From: Marinomonas pontica
Lineage (GTDB): Bacteria > Pseudomonadota > Gammaproteobacteria > Pseudomonadales > Marinomonadaceae
DNA: 64,000 nt
NCBI RefSeq assembly: GCF_026191375.1
Contig: NZ_JAODTL010000022.1
Location: 62,001 to 126,000, forward strand
Direction: 5' to 3'
A program made the translations under genes and the position numbers. Under the pieces are notes generated by a model, which searched no databases, had not been told where the DNA came from, and saw nothing but the letters and a program-made list of their open reading frames with translations. Below, piece after piece: positions 17,846 to 27,093 of the stretch; within the stretch, counting starts at the first letter, position 1, and the number at the start of each line of letters is the position of its first letter.

Positions 17846-19519
17846 ATGTCAGAAACGTCTAAACCAGGTAATTTTATTACCCAAATCATTGATAAAGATA
17901 ACGAATCAGGCAAGCACGGCGGTAAGGTTCTTACTCGCTTCCCACCTGAACCAAATGGCTATTTACACATCGGTCATGCTAAATCCATCTGCCTTAATTT
18001 TGGCTTAGCACAGCGTTACAACGGTCAATGTAATCTACGTTTCGATGACACTAACCCAGAGAAGGAAAGTGTTGAATACATTGAATCCATCAAGCGTGAT
18101 GTCGAGTGGTTGGGCTTTGAATGGAAAGATGAGCCAAAGTTTGCTTCAGATTATTTTGATCAGCTGTTTGATTTTGCGGTGCAGCTTATCCAAGCTGGCA
18201 AAGCGTATGCGTGTGAGCTGAATGCTGAGCAAATGCGTGAATACCGTGGCACATTAAAAGAACCTGGTAAGAACAGCCCATTCCGTGATCGTACCGTTGA
18301 AGAAAATATGGCCATTTTCATGGACATGAAAAACGGTAAGTACAAAGACGGTGAAGTGGTTTTGCGTGCCAAAATTGATATGGCCAGCCCAAATATCAAC
18401 ATGCGTGATCCAATTATTTACCGTGTTCGCCATGTGCATCATCATCAAACAGGCGATAAATGGTGTGTATATCCAATGTATGACTTCACTCATTGTTTGT
18501 CTGATGCATTGGAAAACATTACTCATTCTGTATGTACATTGGAATTCCAAGACCATCGTCCTTTGTATGATTGGGTATTGGAAACGTTAAAAACAGCTCA
18601 TCCACAGCAAATTGAATTTGCTCGTTTGAACTTAAACTACACAGTGACAAGTAAACGTAAATTGAAGCAGTTAGTGGATGAAAAACATGTCCATGGTTGG
18701 GATGACCCGCGTATGCCTACGATTTCTGGTTTGCGTCGTCGTGGTTATACATCTTTGTCCATCCGTAATTTCTGTGAGCGTATTGGTGTGACCAAGTCAG
18801 ACAGTGTCGTCGATGTTGGCATGCTTGAACACGCTATTCGCGAAGATTTGGATGCGAGCGCTAATCGCGTAATGGTCGTGTTGAATCCCATTAAGGTGAC
18901 CTTAACCAACTACCCAGCTGACAAAGAAGAAATCTTCATTGTGGGTAATCATCCGAAAAACGAAGAAGCGGGTACTCGTGAAGTACCGTTTAGTAAAGAG
19001 TTATACATTGACGCTGCAGATTTTTCTGAAGTGCCACCGCGTAAATGGAAGCGTTTAACGCTTGATGGTGCGGTTCGTCTACGCGGCGGGTATGTGATTA
19101 CTTGTGATGAAGCCATTAAAAACGAAGCGGGTGAAGTAGTCGAATTACTTTGTCGCTACGATGAAAAAACTCTTGGTGTGAACCCAGAAGATTATAAGCC
19201 AAAAGGCGTTATCCATTGGGTGAGTGCGAAACACGCGGTAGACGCGACAGTGAATCTTTATGATCGTTTGTTCGTCAATGAAGCGCCAGACGCTAACTAT
19301 GAAGACAAAACGTTCTTGGATTTTATCAATCCAGACTCTTTGACGGTATTAACTAACGCCAAAGTTGAGCCTTCTTTGGTAAATTCTGATAAAGGTCAAG
19401 GGTTCCAGTTTGAGCGTGAAGGCTACTTCTGTCGCGATTTGAAAGAAGACGGTATGGTATTTAACCGTACTGTGACACTACGTGATTCTTGGGCGAAAAT
19501 CGAAGCGAAAGGAAATTAA
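17846..19519 (+). CDS. glnS: glutamine-tRNA ligase
   Basis: GlnRS (557 residues) charges tRNA-Gln with glutamine. The class I signature is [14 protein letters not shown], and the second motif reads [10 protein letters not shown], where E. coli has VMSKRKL, so Met of MSKR is Thr. [19 protein letters not shown] follows, and the C-terminal beta-barrel anticodon domain is complete. ATG 17846 is used because the family begins at [14 protein letters not shown] sequence; the open frame extends upstream without homology. cysS follows after 4 bases, so the two synthetases probably share a message. Confidence 0.97.
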   Translation: MSETSKPGNFITQIIDKDNESGKHGGKVLTRFPPEPNGYLHIGHAKSICLNFGLAQRYNGQCNLRFDDTNPEKESVEYIESIKRDVEWLGFEWKDEPKFASDYFDQLFDFAVQLIQAGKAYACELNAEQMREYRGTLKEPGKNSPFRDRTVEENMAIFMDMKNGKYKDGEVVLRAKIDMASPNINMRDPIIYRVRHVHHHQTGDKWCVYPMYDFTHCLSDALENITHSVCTLEFQDHRPLYDWVLETLKTAHPQQIEFARLNLNYTVTSKRKLKQLVDEKHVHGWDDPRMPTISGLRRRGYTSLSIRNFCERIGVTKSDSVVDVGMLEHAIREDLDASANRVMVVLNPIKVTLTNYPADKEEIFIVGNHPKNEEAGTREVPFSKELYIDAADFSEVPPRKWKRLTLDGAVRLRGGYVITCDEAIKNEAGEVVELLCRYDEKTLGVNPEDYKPKGVIHWVSAKHAVDATVNLYDRLFVNEAPDANYEDKTFLDFINPDSLTVLTNAKVEPSLVNSDKGQGFQFEREGYFCRDLKEDGMVFNRTVTLRDSWAKIEAKGN

Positions 19520-19523
19520 GCGC

Positions 19524-20906
19524 ATGTTGAAGGTTTACAACACCCTTAGCGGGAAGAAAGAAATTTTCAAGCCAATCGAAGAAGGCAAAGTAGGCATGTA
19601 TGTCTGTGGTAACACGGTATACGACTTTTGCCACATTGGTCATGCACGCGCGATGATTTCCTTTGATATTATTTCGCGTTTTATTCGTCACCTAGGTTAC
19701 GAACTCAATTACGTTCGTAACATTACCGACGTTGATGACAAGATTATCAAGCGAGCAGAAGAAAATAATGAATCAACTCAGTCTTTGACTGAGCGCATGA
19801 TCGCAGCGCAGCGCGAAGATGAGTTGCGCCTCGGCAACAAAATGCCAGACCGTGAGCCAAAAGCCACAGAATTTATGCAAGAAATAATCGATATGGTGCA
19901 AATCCTTATCGATAAAGAGTTTGCTTATCAGGGTACGTCTGGCGACGTGTATTACCGTGCAACTAAATTTAAAGATTATGGCAAGCTAAATAATCGTAAA
20001 CTTGAAGATATGTTGGCTGGTGCGCGTATTGATGTTGAGGTGGCAAAAGAGCACCCAGCGGACTTTGTTTTGTGGAAGCAGGCAAAAGCGGGTGAGGTTT
20101 CTTGGGCTTCTCCGTGGGGTGATGGTCGACCTGGTTGGCACATTGAGTGTTCTGCTATGTCAACAAACTGCCTTGGTAGTCATTTTGATATTCATGGCGG
20201 TGGACCTGATCTTAAGTTCCCGCATCATGAAAACGAAATCGCTCAATCAGAAGCGGCGACCGGAAAAGACTATGTGAATTATTGGATGCACTGTGGCGCG
20301 GTTCGTGTGAATAACGAAAAGATGTCCAAGTCTTTGGGTAACTTTTTTACGGTGCGTGATGTGTTGGCTAAGTTTAATCCGGAAGTGGTTCGCTATCTGA
20401 TGGTTTCCAGTCAATATCGCAGTGCGATAGATTATTCAGATCAAAGTTTGCTGGAAGCGAAAGTAGCCCTTGACCGCCTGTATACAGCATTACGAGATCA
20501 AGATGTAGCTGAGACCTTTGAGCCGTCGGTATTTACTGAACGCTTCGAAGATGCGATGAAAGATGATTTCAATACGGCTGTTGCGGTTTCTGTGTTGTTT
20601 GAACTCGTTCGTGAGCTGAATAAAGCCAAAGCGGAAGATGCTAAGAAGGCGGCATCGTTGGCTGCAGAGCTGCGCTCTTTGGCTGAGCTGCTTGGCTTGC
20701 TTTATCAAGATCCTGCGTATTTCTTGCAAAACAGTACGGTGTCTGAAGGGTTGGATGAGGCGGCAATACAAGCTTTGATCGATGAAAGAACGCAAGCGCG
20801 TAAAGACAAAAACTTTGCTCGTAGTGATGAAATTCGTGATGAGTTGGCTGGCCAGGGTATAGAGCTTCTTGATAGTCGAGAAGGGACAACTTGGACCAGA
20901 AGCTAG
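19524..20906 (+). CDS. cysS: cysteine-tRNA ligase
   Basis: CysRS (460 residues) charges tRNA-Cys and uses a zinc ion to select cysteine. MYVCGNTVYDFCHIGHARAM holds the first zinc Cys and the HIGH motif. The other zinc ligands are in HIECSAMS and HHENEIAQSEA, and KMSKSLGNF is the second signature. The length equals E. coli CysRS. ATG 19524 has AGGAAA 7 bases upstream and lies 4 bases after glnS. A terminator closes the pair. Confidence 0.98.
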   Translation: MLKVYNTLSGKKEIFKPIEEGKVGMYVCGNTVYDFCHIGHARAMISFDIISRFIRHLGYELNYVRNITDVDDKIIKRAEENNESTQSLTERMIAAQREDELRLGNKMPDREPKATEFMQEIIDMVQILIDKEFAYQGTSGDVYYRATKFKDYGKLNNRKLEDMLAGARIDVEVAKEHPADFVLWKQAKAGEVSWASPWGDGRPGWHIECSAMSTNCLGSHFDIHGGGPDLKFPHHENEIAQSEAATGKDYVNYWMHCGAVRVNNEKMSKSLGNFFTVRDVLAKFNPEVVRYLMVSSQYRSAIDYSDQSLLEAKVALDRLYTALRDQDVAETFEPSVFTERFEDAMKDDFNTAVAVSVLFELVRELNKAKAEDAKKAASLAAELRSLAELLGLLYQDPAYFLQNSTVSEGLDEAAIQALIDERTQARKDKNFARSDEIRDELAGQGIELLDSREGTTWTRS

Positions 20907-20920
20907 TTTAGGATGTGAGT

Positions 20921-20951
20921 AAAAAGGCGATGTGTTCCATCGCCTTTTTTA
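20921..20951 (+). terminator. terminator after glnS-cysS
   Basis: AAAAAGGCGATG and CATCGCCTTTTTT form a 12-bp stem with a 5-base loop and a T-run. The A-run on the other side lets it also serve the convergent usp gene. Confidence 0.9.
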
Positions 20952-20969
20952 TTGCTTATTGAAGTGGCG

Positions 20970-21404
20970 TTAGTCTTTTATCACCTTAACGGCCAGTACG
21001 TCGCATGGTGCGCCATGAAGAACGCCATTTGCTGTTGAACCTAAAAGTAGTGCTAAACCGTGTCGGCCATGACTGCCAACAACGATCAGATCTACTTTTT
21101 TCTCTTCGGCAATGCGGTGGATTTCGCTTTCGATGCCGCCTTGAGAAATGCAGCTTTCTTGTACAGGAACGTCCAGTTGTGCTTCCAGTATGGCAATCCG
21201 CTCTTTGGCCGTTTCTTGCAATTGGGCCTGAATGTCTGTGATATCGATCGGAACGTCACCGCCATAGGCGTAATTGAGTGATTCAATGACGTGAAGTATG
21301 GTAAGTTCTGCGCCTGTGGCTTTGCAGAGTGCAACGGCCTTGTTTGCTACCTTAATACTTTCATCTGTTAGGTCAACAGCGAGTAGAATTCTGCTATACA
21401 TCAT
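20970..21404 (-). CDS. universal stress protein, UspA family
   Basis: This 144-residue single-domain Usp has the N-terminal strand RILLAVDLTDES and the ATP-binding signature VGSHGRHGLALLLGSTANGVL split over G-x2-G-x9-GST, so it is the nucleotide-binding kind. Family members support survival under stress by means that remain poorly known. GGAGGTGTTCT precedes the ATG. It is divergent from a membrane-anchored unknown protein, a neighbour pair I also associate with Pseudomonas. Confidence 0.92.
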   Translation of the reverse strand: MMYSRILLAVDLTDESIKVANKAVALCKATGAELTILHVIESLNYAYGGDVPIDITDIQAQLQETAKERIAILEAQLDVPVQESCISQGGIESEIHRIAEEKKVDLIVVGSHGRHGLALLLGSTANGVLHGAPCDVLAVKVIKD

Positions 21405-21468
21405 AGAACACCTCCAATATTAGCTCGATATACTTATTTTAGTTTAAAACCAGAGAGACATTAAAATT

Positions 21469-21957
21469 ATGACTGCTCTTATTGTTATCTTTATTACACT
21501 TTCGTTAATGGGGTCGGCGTTGTGGATAGTGCCGCCTAAAAAAGAGCGTCAAAAAATGAGCTTGCGTATGCATGCTCGAAAGCTTGGTATTACGGTTCAG
21601 CTTACATCAATTGACCTTCCTGACAAGTGGGATAAATCAAAAAATCGGCAAAAAACAGTCGCTTATTCCTATTACCGTCCCAAACAGTTGATCACATTGC
21701 CTGATTGTATTTGGATTTTGCCTTACGAAGTGTGGAAATATCAGAGTATTTCAAAGGGCTGGTGGTGCAGTGAGCCTATTTTGATAGAAGAACGGATGGG
21801 GCACATTTTGTCTAAGCATGGCTCGTTATTGACTGGGATAAAAATCGCACCAGAAAGCGTTTCATTGTATTGGAATGAGGCGGGGGATGAGTCTACTTTA
21901 AATGAATTGTCTGAATTGATTTACGCGCTGGAAAAGGTAAATAGCAGCTTGAATTGA
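21469..21957 (+). CDS. membrane-anchored protein of unknown function
   Basis: I recognise only the context of this 162-residue protein. An N-terminal hydrophobic helix (about residues 3-22, ALIVIFITLSLMGSALWIV) is followed by a basic segment PPKKERQKMSLRMHARKLG, giving an N-out or signal-anchor topology with the soluble part probably cytoplasmic. Trp and Tyr are frequent (YYRPKQL, WKYQS, GWWC). It lies next to usp and convergent with a second single-helix protein, an arrangement like the Pseudomonas usp-topA region from memory. A long inverted repeat overlaps its 3' end. Confidence 0.7.
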   Translation: MTALIVIFITLSLMGSALWIVPPKKERQKMSLRMHARKLGITVQLTSIDLPDKWDKSKNRQKTVAYSYYRPKQLITLPDCIWILPYEVWKYQSISKGWWCSEPILIEERMGHILSKHGSLLTGIKIAPESVSLYWNEAGDESTLNELSELIYALEKVNSSLN

Positions 21958-21974
21958 GTGTATTGCTATTTACC
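21936..21974. repeat. inverted repeat overlapping a gene end
   Basis: GGTAAATAGCA (21936-21946) and TGCTATTTACC (21964-21974) are perfect 11-bp complements around a 17-base loop that includes the stop of the 162-residue ORF. No T-run follows on either strand, so it is not a standard terminator. Confidence 0.6.
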
Positions 21975-21988
21975 TAGCGTGATGTCGG

Positions 21989-22741
21989 TTAGTGTCCTTT
22001 TGGAACTTCTAGATCATGCATGAGTTCGGTTAAGGCTTCTTCCGGGTTATCGCTGTCTTTCATTGCTTCAATTTGAGGGGAAAGGATTTCTTTCATGCGT
22101 TCTGTAATGAAGTTCTTAAGTGTGTTTTTTTCAGGTCTCTCGGTTGCATCTGATTTAATGTGAGACAAAATGACACCGTATAGAGTCTGGGCAACACGCA
22201 TATCACCACCGGCAAAGTTTTTATTGGCTTGTACCATTTGGCGATTGAGTTGAATCCACAAATTCAGCCAGCGTAAATATTCATAGCAGGCTTGGTAGTG
22301 CGTATTACTGATGCGTCCTTTTCGGCGTAAATACAGCAGCATTTTTGCCAGTTTGGTTAATCTTTCTTTATAGTTGGTTTTTTCTTGGAAGCTAAAAAGA
22401 TCGGGCTCAGGGTTGAAAATAAGAGCTTCGGTATCTCTGCCTTCTTCGGCTGTGGCTATACGGATTTCAATTTTTTCAGGGTCATCGGTGTATTGCAGAA
22501 GTTCGCGAAGTGTGTCTAGATAGAAATCATACAGGACATCTGTGGCAATTGTGTCAGTATTAATATCTTTCAAACCGCGAATATGTTGTTCAACGCGGTC
22601 TGCTCTGTTTGATAGTTGAAGTTGCTTAACGCGTCGTTCTGTTATCTCTTTTTCTTTTTGGTGTGCGCGTGATCCAATGACCACTGACAAAAGTACAATG
22701 ATGATCAAAAATGCAATGGTTAAAATTTGAAGGGTAGCCAT
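21989..22741 (-). CDS. membrane-anchored protein of unknown function
   Basis: This 250-residue protein starts with a hydrophobic helix (about residues 4-23) and continues with a charged, strongly helical cytoplasmic-type part (SRAHQKEKEITERRVKQLQL), probably a coiled coil. Later segments RLTKLAKMLLYLRRKGRIS and YEYLRWLNLWIQLNRQM are helical as well. I do not know its function. It is divergent from topA with 190 bases between starts and convergent with the other single-helix protein, so the pair may act together at the membrane. CCTT-complement AAGGACAATC precedes the ATG. Confidence 0.72.
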   Translation of the reverse strand: MATLQILTIAFLIIIVLLSVVIGSRAHQKEKEITERRVKQLQLSNRADRVEQHIRGLKDINTDTIATDVLYDFYLDTLRELLQYTDDPEKIEIRIATAEEGRDTEALIFNPEPDLFSFQEKTNYKERLTKLAKMLLYLRRKGRISNTHYQACYEYLRWLNLWIQLNRQMVQANKNFAGGDMRVAQTLYGVILSHIKSDATERPEKNTLKNFITERMKEILSPQIEAMKDSDNPEEALTELMHDLEVPKGH

Positions 22742-22931
22742 GATTGTCCTTAAGCAATGAATTCAGTATGTTAAATAAGAAATACTAAGTTCAGCAAGAT
22801 TTAATGTGTGAAACAATACAGGGATCGCTTGTCATATAAAAGGTGTTTGCTTAATATCAGCGCCCCTAGAGATTAAACTTCGTGCAACGTGGATTTGCAG
22901 ACCTACTTTATTAAAAGGCTTACACAGTTCA

Positions 22932-25559
22932 ATGGGAAAATCACTGGTTATCGTGGAATCGCCGGCTAAGGCGAAAACCATCAATAAATACTTAGGTAAT
23001 GACTTTGTTGTCAAATCGAGTGTCGGACACATTCGAGATTTACCTACAGGTACAACAGCAACCTCTACACCTCAAGAGCGTGCGAAGCAGGCTGCTTTGA
23101 CGCGAAAAATGAGCCCAGAAGAAAAGCTTGAATACAAAAGTGCCAAATCACGTAAGCAGTTGATTTCCAGAATGGGCGTTGACCCTGAGAAAGACTGGGC
23201 GGCTCATTATGAAATATTGCCTGGCAAAGAAAAAGTAGTTGATGAATTAAAACGATTGGCTAAAAACGCTGACACCATCTATCTCGCAACCGATTTGGAT
23301 AGAGAGGGTGAGGCGATTGCTTGGCATCTACGTGAAGCCATTGGTGGCGATGATAGCCGTTATAAGCGTGTGGTGTTTAACGAGATTACTAAAAAAGCCA
23401 TTAAAGCGGCTTTTGAAACGCCTTCCGAATTGGATATGAACCGTGTGAATGCTCAGCAGGCTCGACGGTTTTTAGATCGTGTCGTAGGGTTCATGGTATC
23501 GCCTTTACTTTGGGCGAAAGTAGCTCGTGGATTGTCTGCTGGTCGTGTTCAGTCGGTTGCTGTGCGATTAATAGTCGAAAGAGAAAAAGAAATTCGCGCG
23601 TTTGTTCCTGATGAATTTTGGGAGTTGGATGCGATGCTGGCAACGCCAGCGAAAGACGTCATAAAATTTGAAGCGGCAAAATATCAAAACAAAGAATATC
23701 GCCCTGTTAACAAGGCGCAATCGGATGAGCATGTTGCTCGTTTGAATGATGCGAAGTACCTTGTTAGTAGTCGCGAAGATAAACCAACCAGCAGCAAGCC
23801 GTCTGCGCCGTTTATTACATCGACACTTCAACAGGCTGCCAGCACGCGTCTAGGATATGGCGTTAAAAAGACCATGATGCTGGCTCAGCGCTTGTATGAA
23901 GGTGGTTATATCACTTACATGCGTACCGACTCGACGAATTTGAGTGCGGAAGCGGTAGAGACGTTGCGTGGCTATATTGCTTCTAATTTTGGTGATGCGT
24001 ATTTGCCTGCAGAACCAATCCGTTATAGCAGTAAAGAGGGTGCTCAAGAAGCTCACGAAGCCATTCGCCCTTCTGATGTTACTGTTCGAGTGGATGACCT
24101 GCTCGGTATGGAAAAAGACGCACATCGTTTGTACGACTTGATTCGTAGTCAATTTATGGCGTGTCAAATGACACCGGCAGAATACACTTCTACGACTATT
24201 ACTGTTACCAGTGGCGAGTATGAGTTTAAAGCCAAAGGAAGAATTCTGCGTTTCGATGGTTACACTCGTGCAATGCAAACGGTTGCTAAAAAAGGCGAAG
24301 ATAATATCCTGCCAGATGTTGAACAGGGAGAGTTCTTGTCGTTACAAGCACTTTTGCCTGAGCAGCATTTTACTAAACCTGTCGCGCGTTTTAGCGAAGC
24401 AAGTTTGGTTAAAGAGCTTGAAAAACGTGGCATTGGTCGCCCTTCAACCTACGCATCAATTATTTCTACGATCCAGGATCGGGGTTATGTACGCGTAGAG
24501 AATCGACGTTTTTACGCTGAAAAAATGGGTGATATCGTTACTGAACGTTTGGTAGATAGTTTTAACTCTTTGATGAATTTCAGCTTTACTGCTCAGATGG
24601 AAGAGCAGTTGGATGACATTGCTGAAGGACATAAAGACTGGATCAAAACGCTTAATGCATTTTATAAGGACTTCAGTTCTGTACTGGCCAAAGCAGAATC
24701 GCCAGAAGGTGGCATGATGCTGAATGAGCCTACTCCGACTGACATTGAATGTCCGACCTGTTCGCGACCTATGCAGATTCGTACGGCTAGTACGGGTGTG
24801 TTTATGTCTTGTTCTGGTTATGCCTTGCCACCAAAAGAACGCTGTAAGGCAACCATTAATTTAACGCGTGGTGACGAAGCCGTTGCGGTGGACGATGAAG
24901 AGGGCGAATCAAAAGCGCTTATTAACAAGCATCGTTGTCAAATTTGTGGTTCTGCAATGGACAGTTATTTAATGGATGAACACCGCAAACTGCACGTATG
25001 CGGTAATAACCCCGCTTGCTCTGGCTATGAAGTCGAAACGGGTGTGTTCAAAATTAAAGGTTATGATGGTCCTACGCTTGAATGCGATAAATGTGAATCT
25101 GAGATGCAGCTAAAAACTGGCCGATTTGGTAAGTACTTTGGTTGCACGAATGACGAATGTAAAAACACGCGTAAATTGCTAAAGAGCGGTGAAGCCGCGC
25201 CTCCTAAAATGGACCCTGTTCCCATGCCCGATTTGGCTTGCCAAAAGGTAGAGGATCATTATGTTCTTCGTGACGGTGCGACGGGGTTATTTTTGGCGGC
25301 AAGCCAATTTCCACGTAAGCGAGAAACCCGCGCTCCGTTAGTTGAAGAGTTGCTGCCTTATATGGATCAAATTGACCCGAAATATCATTTTTTCGCCAAT
25401 GCGCCTAAAAAAGATTCGGAAGGTCGACCTACTATTATCCGATATAGTCGTAAGACAAAAGAGCAATATGTCATGACGGAAGAAGAGGGTAAGCCGACGG
25501 GCTGGAAGGCCTTCTATGTTGGCACTAAGTGGGTTATTGAAGAAGGTAAGAAGAAATGA
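22932..25559 (+). CDS. topA: DNA topoisomerase I
   Basis: TopA (875 residues) relaxes negative supercoils by cutting one strand. The TOPRIM domain starts at [15 protein letters not shown] and includes [13 protein letters not shown]. The catalytic Tyr is in [12 protein letters not shown], and [24 protein letters not shown] follows. Three C-terminal zinc-finger units are visible (CPTCSRPM...[10 protein letters not shown]...[15 protein letters not shown]...CTNDEC). The length matches E. coli TopA. The ribosome site before the ATG is weak. The next gene starts 4 bases inside its stop (ATGA). Confidence 0.98.
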   Translation: MGKSLVIVESPAKAKTINKYLGNDFVVKSSVGHIRDLPTGTTATSTPQERAKQAALTRKMSPEEKLEYKSAKSRKQLISRMGVDPEKDWAAHYEILPGKEKVVDELKRLAKNADTIYLATDLDREGEAIAWHLREAIGGDDSRYKRVVFNEITKKAIKAAFETPSELDMNRVNAQQARRFLDRVVGFMVSPLLWAKVARGLSAGRVQSVAVRLIVEREKEIRAFVPDEFWELDAMLATPAKDVIKFEAAKYQNKEYRPVNKAQSDEHVARLNDAKYLVSSREDKPTSSKPSAPFITSTLQQAASTRLGYGVKKTMMLAQRLYEGGYITYMRTDSTNLSAEAVETLRGYIASNFGDAYLPAEPIRYSSKEGAQEAHEAIRPSDVTVRVDDLLGMEKDAHRLYDLIRSQFMACQMTPAEYTSTTITVTSGEYEFKAKGRILRFDGYTRAMQTVAKKGEDNILPDVEQGEFLSLQALLPEQHFTKPVARFSEASLVKELEKRGIGRPSTYASIISTIQDRGYVRVENRRFYAEKMGDIVTERLVDSFNSLMNFSFTAQMEEQLDDIAEGHKDWIKTLNAFYKDFSSVLAKAESPEGGMMLNEPTPTDIECPTCSRPMQIRTASTGVFMSCSGYALPPKERCKATINLTRGDEAVAVDDEEGESKALINKHRCQICGSAMDSYLMDEHRKLHVCGNNPACSGYEVETGVFKIKGYDGPTLECDKCESEMQLKTGRFGKYFGCTNDECKNTRKLLKSGEAAPPKMDPVPMPDLACQKVEDHYVLRDGATGLFLAASQFPRKRETRAPLVEELLPYMDQIDPKYHFFANAPKKDSEGRPTIIRYSRKTKEQYVMTEEEGKPTGWKAFYVGTKWVIEEGKKK

Positions 25560-26026
25560 GTAGCGCGAGTTTGGCCAGCTTAACTAATCAAAAGCTGGAC
25601 ACTGCGCGGCGCTTCATCAAGCAAAGTCAAGACAGTGACGAGGCGTGGCTAAAAGTAGGTTTAGAGAGCTCTGCGCTTTTTCAGCTAAGAAGCGCGTTAA
25701 ATGGCCTTCTTAAAGAGGTATCGTTGACCTATTCGCTGTCTGGATCGCTGGATGTTGATGTTTTGTTTGCTGAAACCGAGAAAAAACAGATCATCGTTCC
25801 TGTGCTTGCGGAATTGGCTGAGCTTTTTTCTCGCAAGGACTCTTGGTGTTTTCAGCTGCAACAAGCTTATTTGGCGCAGTTTGAATGTAAAATCGCAGCG
25901 TCGTCTGTGGTTCAGAGTGATAACCTGATCGGTCGAGGAAGTGACGCGGGCGCATCCGTTAGTTTTTACTTGGCCAAATTGGTAGAATTGGTGTTACGTT
26001 TTAGAGAAGAGTCATCAGAGTATTGA
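25556..26026 (+). CDS. DUF6586-type conserved protein
   Basis: This 156-residue protein overlaps topA by 4 bases. Position and general make-up match the DUF6586 protein that follows topA in Pseudomonas; this is from memory. It is mostly helical, with [11 protein letters not shown] and [17 protein letters not shown] at the ends, and has no signal or membrane segment. It has no known activity. The overlap and co-orientation point to co-expression with topA. Confidence 0.75.
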   Translation: MSSASLASLTNQKLDTARRFIKQSQDSDEAWLKVGLESSALFQLRSALNGLLKEVSLTYSLSGSLDVDVLFAETEKKQIIVPVLAELAELFSRKDSWCFQLQQAYLAQFECKIAASSVVQSDNLIGRGSDAGASVSFYLAKLVELVLRFREESSEY

Positions 26027-26028
26027 AT

Positions 26029-26295
26029 ATGAAAGAATCCTACCTAGAGATTGTTGAGCTGGATAACGGCGATATTGTGCTGCGTCCGGCCAGTGAAGAT
26101 GGTGAGGAAACCGTTCCCCTGGCAACATTGAAAATTTCGGACGACACTCGATCCTACCTAAAAGACAGGTATTTTGAGTTGGCGAAGCACATGTTTCATG
26201 CGGGGATAGATTTTGTGTATTCAGACGATTCTGTCTTTGATGATGAATCGGATTATCTTGATGATGAAGAGTTTCGCCCTAAAATTTTGCATTAA
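26029..26295 (+). CDS. small acidic conserved protein
   Basis: An 88-residue acidic protein (YLEIVELDNGDIVLRPASED at the start, many Asp/Glu at the end) that occupies the place of a small conserved gene between topA-DUF6586 and lexA in Pseudomonas. ATG 26029 is 2 bases after the preceding stop; an in-frame TTG at 26023 is less likely. Function unknown. It is the last gene of the topA unit before a bidirectional terminator. Confidence 0.75.
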   Translation: MKESYLEIVELDNGDIVLRPASEDGEETVPLATLKISDDTRSYLKDRYFELAKHMFHAGIDFVYSDDSVFDDESDYLDDEEFRPKILH

Positions 26296-26330
26296 GCCTA
26301 TGGGCTGCGTCCAAAATGTAAGGTGTGTTC

Positions 26331-26370
26331 ACAAATAAAAAGCGAAGCATGAGCTTCGCTTTTTTATTTG
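26331..26370. terminator. bidirectional terminator between topA unit and lexA
   Basis: AGCGAAGC / GCTTCGCT with an ATGA loop is extended by A-run and T-run and by ACAAAT / ATTTGT, giving about 18 bp with one bulge. It serves both the plus-strand topA unit and the minus-strand lexA. Confidence 0.9.
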
Positions 26371-26400
26371 TTGATGCGGCGAGAGTGCTGAGCGTTCTGC

Positions 26401-27024
26401 TCAAAGCCCTTGTCGAATGACACCGACGGACAATCCTTCAATGGCAAACTCTTCACTTTCTAGGTCAACAATAATGTCACTGAATTCCTCGTTTTCTGGA
26501 ATCAGTCTTACGATTTGACCTTTTTGTTCAAATCGTTTTACGGTGACTTCGTCACCGATACGGGCAACGACAATTTGGCCATTACGAACAGTGGTGGTTT
26601 TGTGTACGGCTAACAAATCGCCTTCCATGATGCCAATGTCTTTCATGCTTGTGCCAGAAACAGATAAGAAATAATCTGCCTGTGGCGAAAACATGGTCGC
26701 AGGTATGTTGACATGAGAAGCAATATTTTCCTGAGCCAAAATGGGATAACCTGCTGCGACCTTGCCAATAACGGGTAGGCCAAGATCGTCAGAGGCATCA
26801 TTGATGGGCTCATTGTCGATTAAGCGGATGCCGCGTGAGGCGCCAGATAGCATTTCAATAGCGCCTTTTTTGCTGAGGGCTTTTAGATGCTCTTCTGCGG
26901 CGTTAGGGGACTTAAACCCAAGTCGACGCGCAATTTCTGCTCTTGTAGGTGGAAACCCCGTTTCATTAATAAATTCGCGAATGGTTTCTAGTACGTCAGA
27001 TTGTCTTTTGGTTAATTTAATCAT
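26401..27024 (-). CDS. lexA: LexA repressor
   Basis: LexA (207 residues) represses SOS genes and cleaves itself when RecA filaments form. The winged-helix DNA-binding domain covers about residues 1-65 ([24 protein letters not shown]). The scissile bond is Ala91-Gly92 (VAAGYP), and the catalytic dyad is Ser126 (SGTSMKD) and Lys163 (VTVKRF). Two SOS boxes precede it, which implies autoregulation. It is divergent from dinG and shares those boxes. Confidence 0.98.
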   Translation of the reverse strand: MIKLTKRQSDVLETIREFINETGFPPTRAEIARRLGFKSPNAAEEHLKALSKKGAIEMLSGASRGIRLIDNEPINDASDDLGLPVIGKVAAGYPILAQENIASHVNIPATMFSPQADYFLSVSGTSMKDIGIMEGDLLAVHKTTTVRNGQIVVARIGDEVTVKRFEQKGQIVRLIPENEEFSDIIVDLESEEFAIEGLSVGVIRQGL

Positions 27025-27031
27025 AGGTTAT

Positions 27032-27047
27032 CTGGTTGTTTATACAG
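27032..27047. promoter_or_regulatory. SOS (LexA) box, near-consensus
   Basis: CTGG-N8-ACAG, one mismatch from the CTGT-N8-ACAG consensus, lies 8 bases upstream of the lexA start. It is tandem with the perfect box at 27051. Confidence 0.85.
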
Positions 27048-27050
27048 TTA

Positions 27051-27066
27051 CTGTTATTATATACAG
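27051..27066. promoter_or_regulatory. SOS (LexA) box, perfect consensus
   Basis: CTGTTATTATATACAG is an exact CTGT-N8-ACAG with an A/T-rich core. It sits 26 bases upstream of lexA and 27 bases upstream of dinG, so one site can control both divergent genes. Confidence 0.95.
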
Positions 27067-27093
27067 CATTCCTAACTATACTCAATGATATAA

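Noticed and set aside
18254..18556. Antisense ORF inside glnS
   Set aside because: It is a shadow of glnS on the other strand without any start signal.
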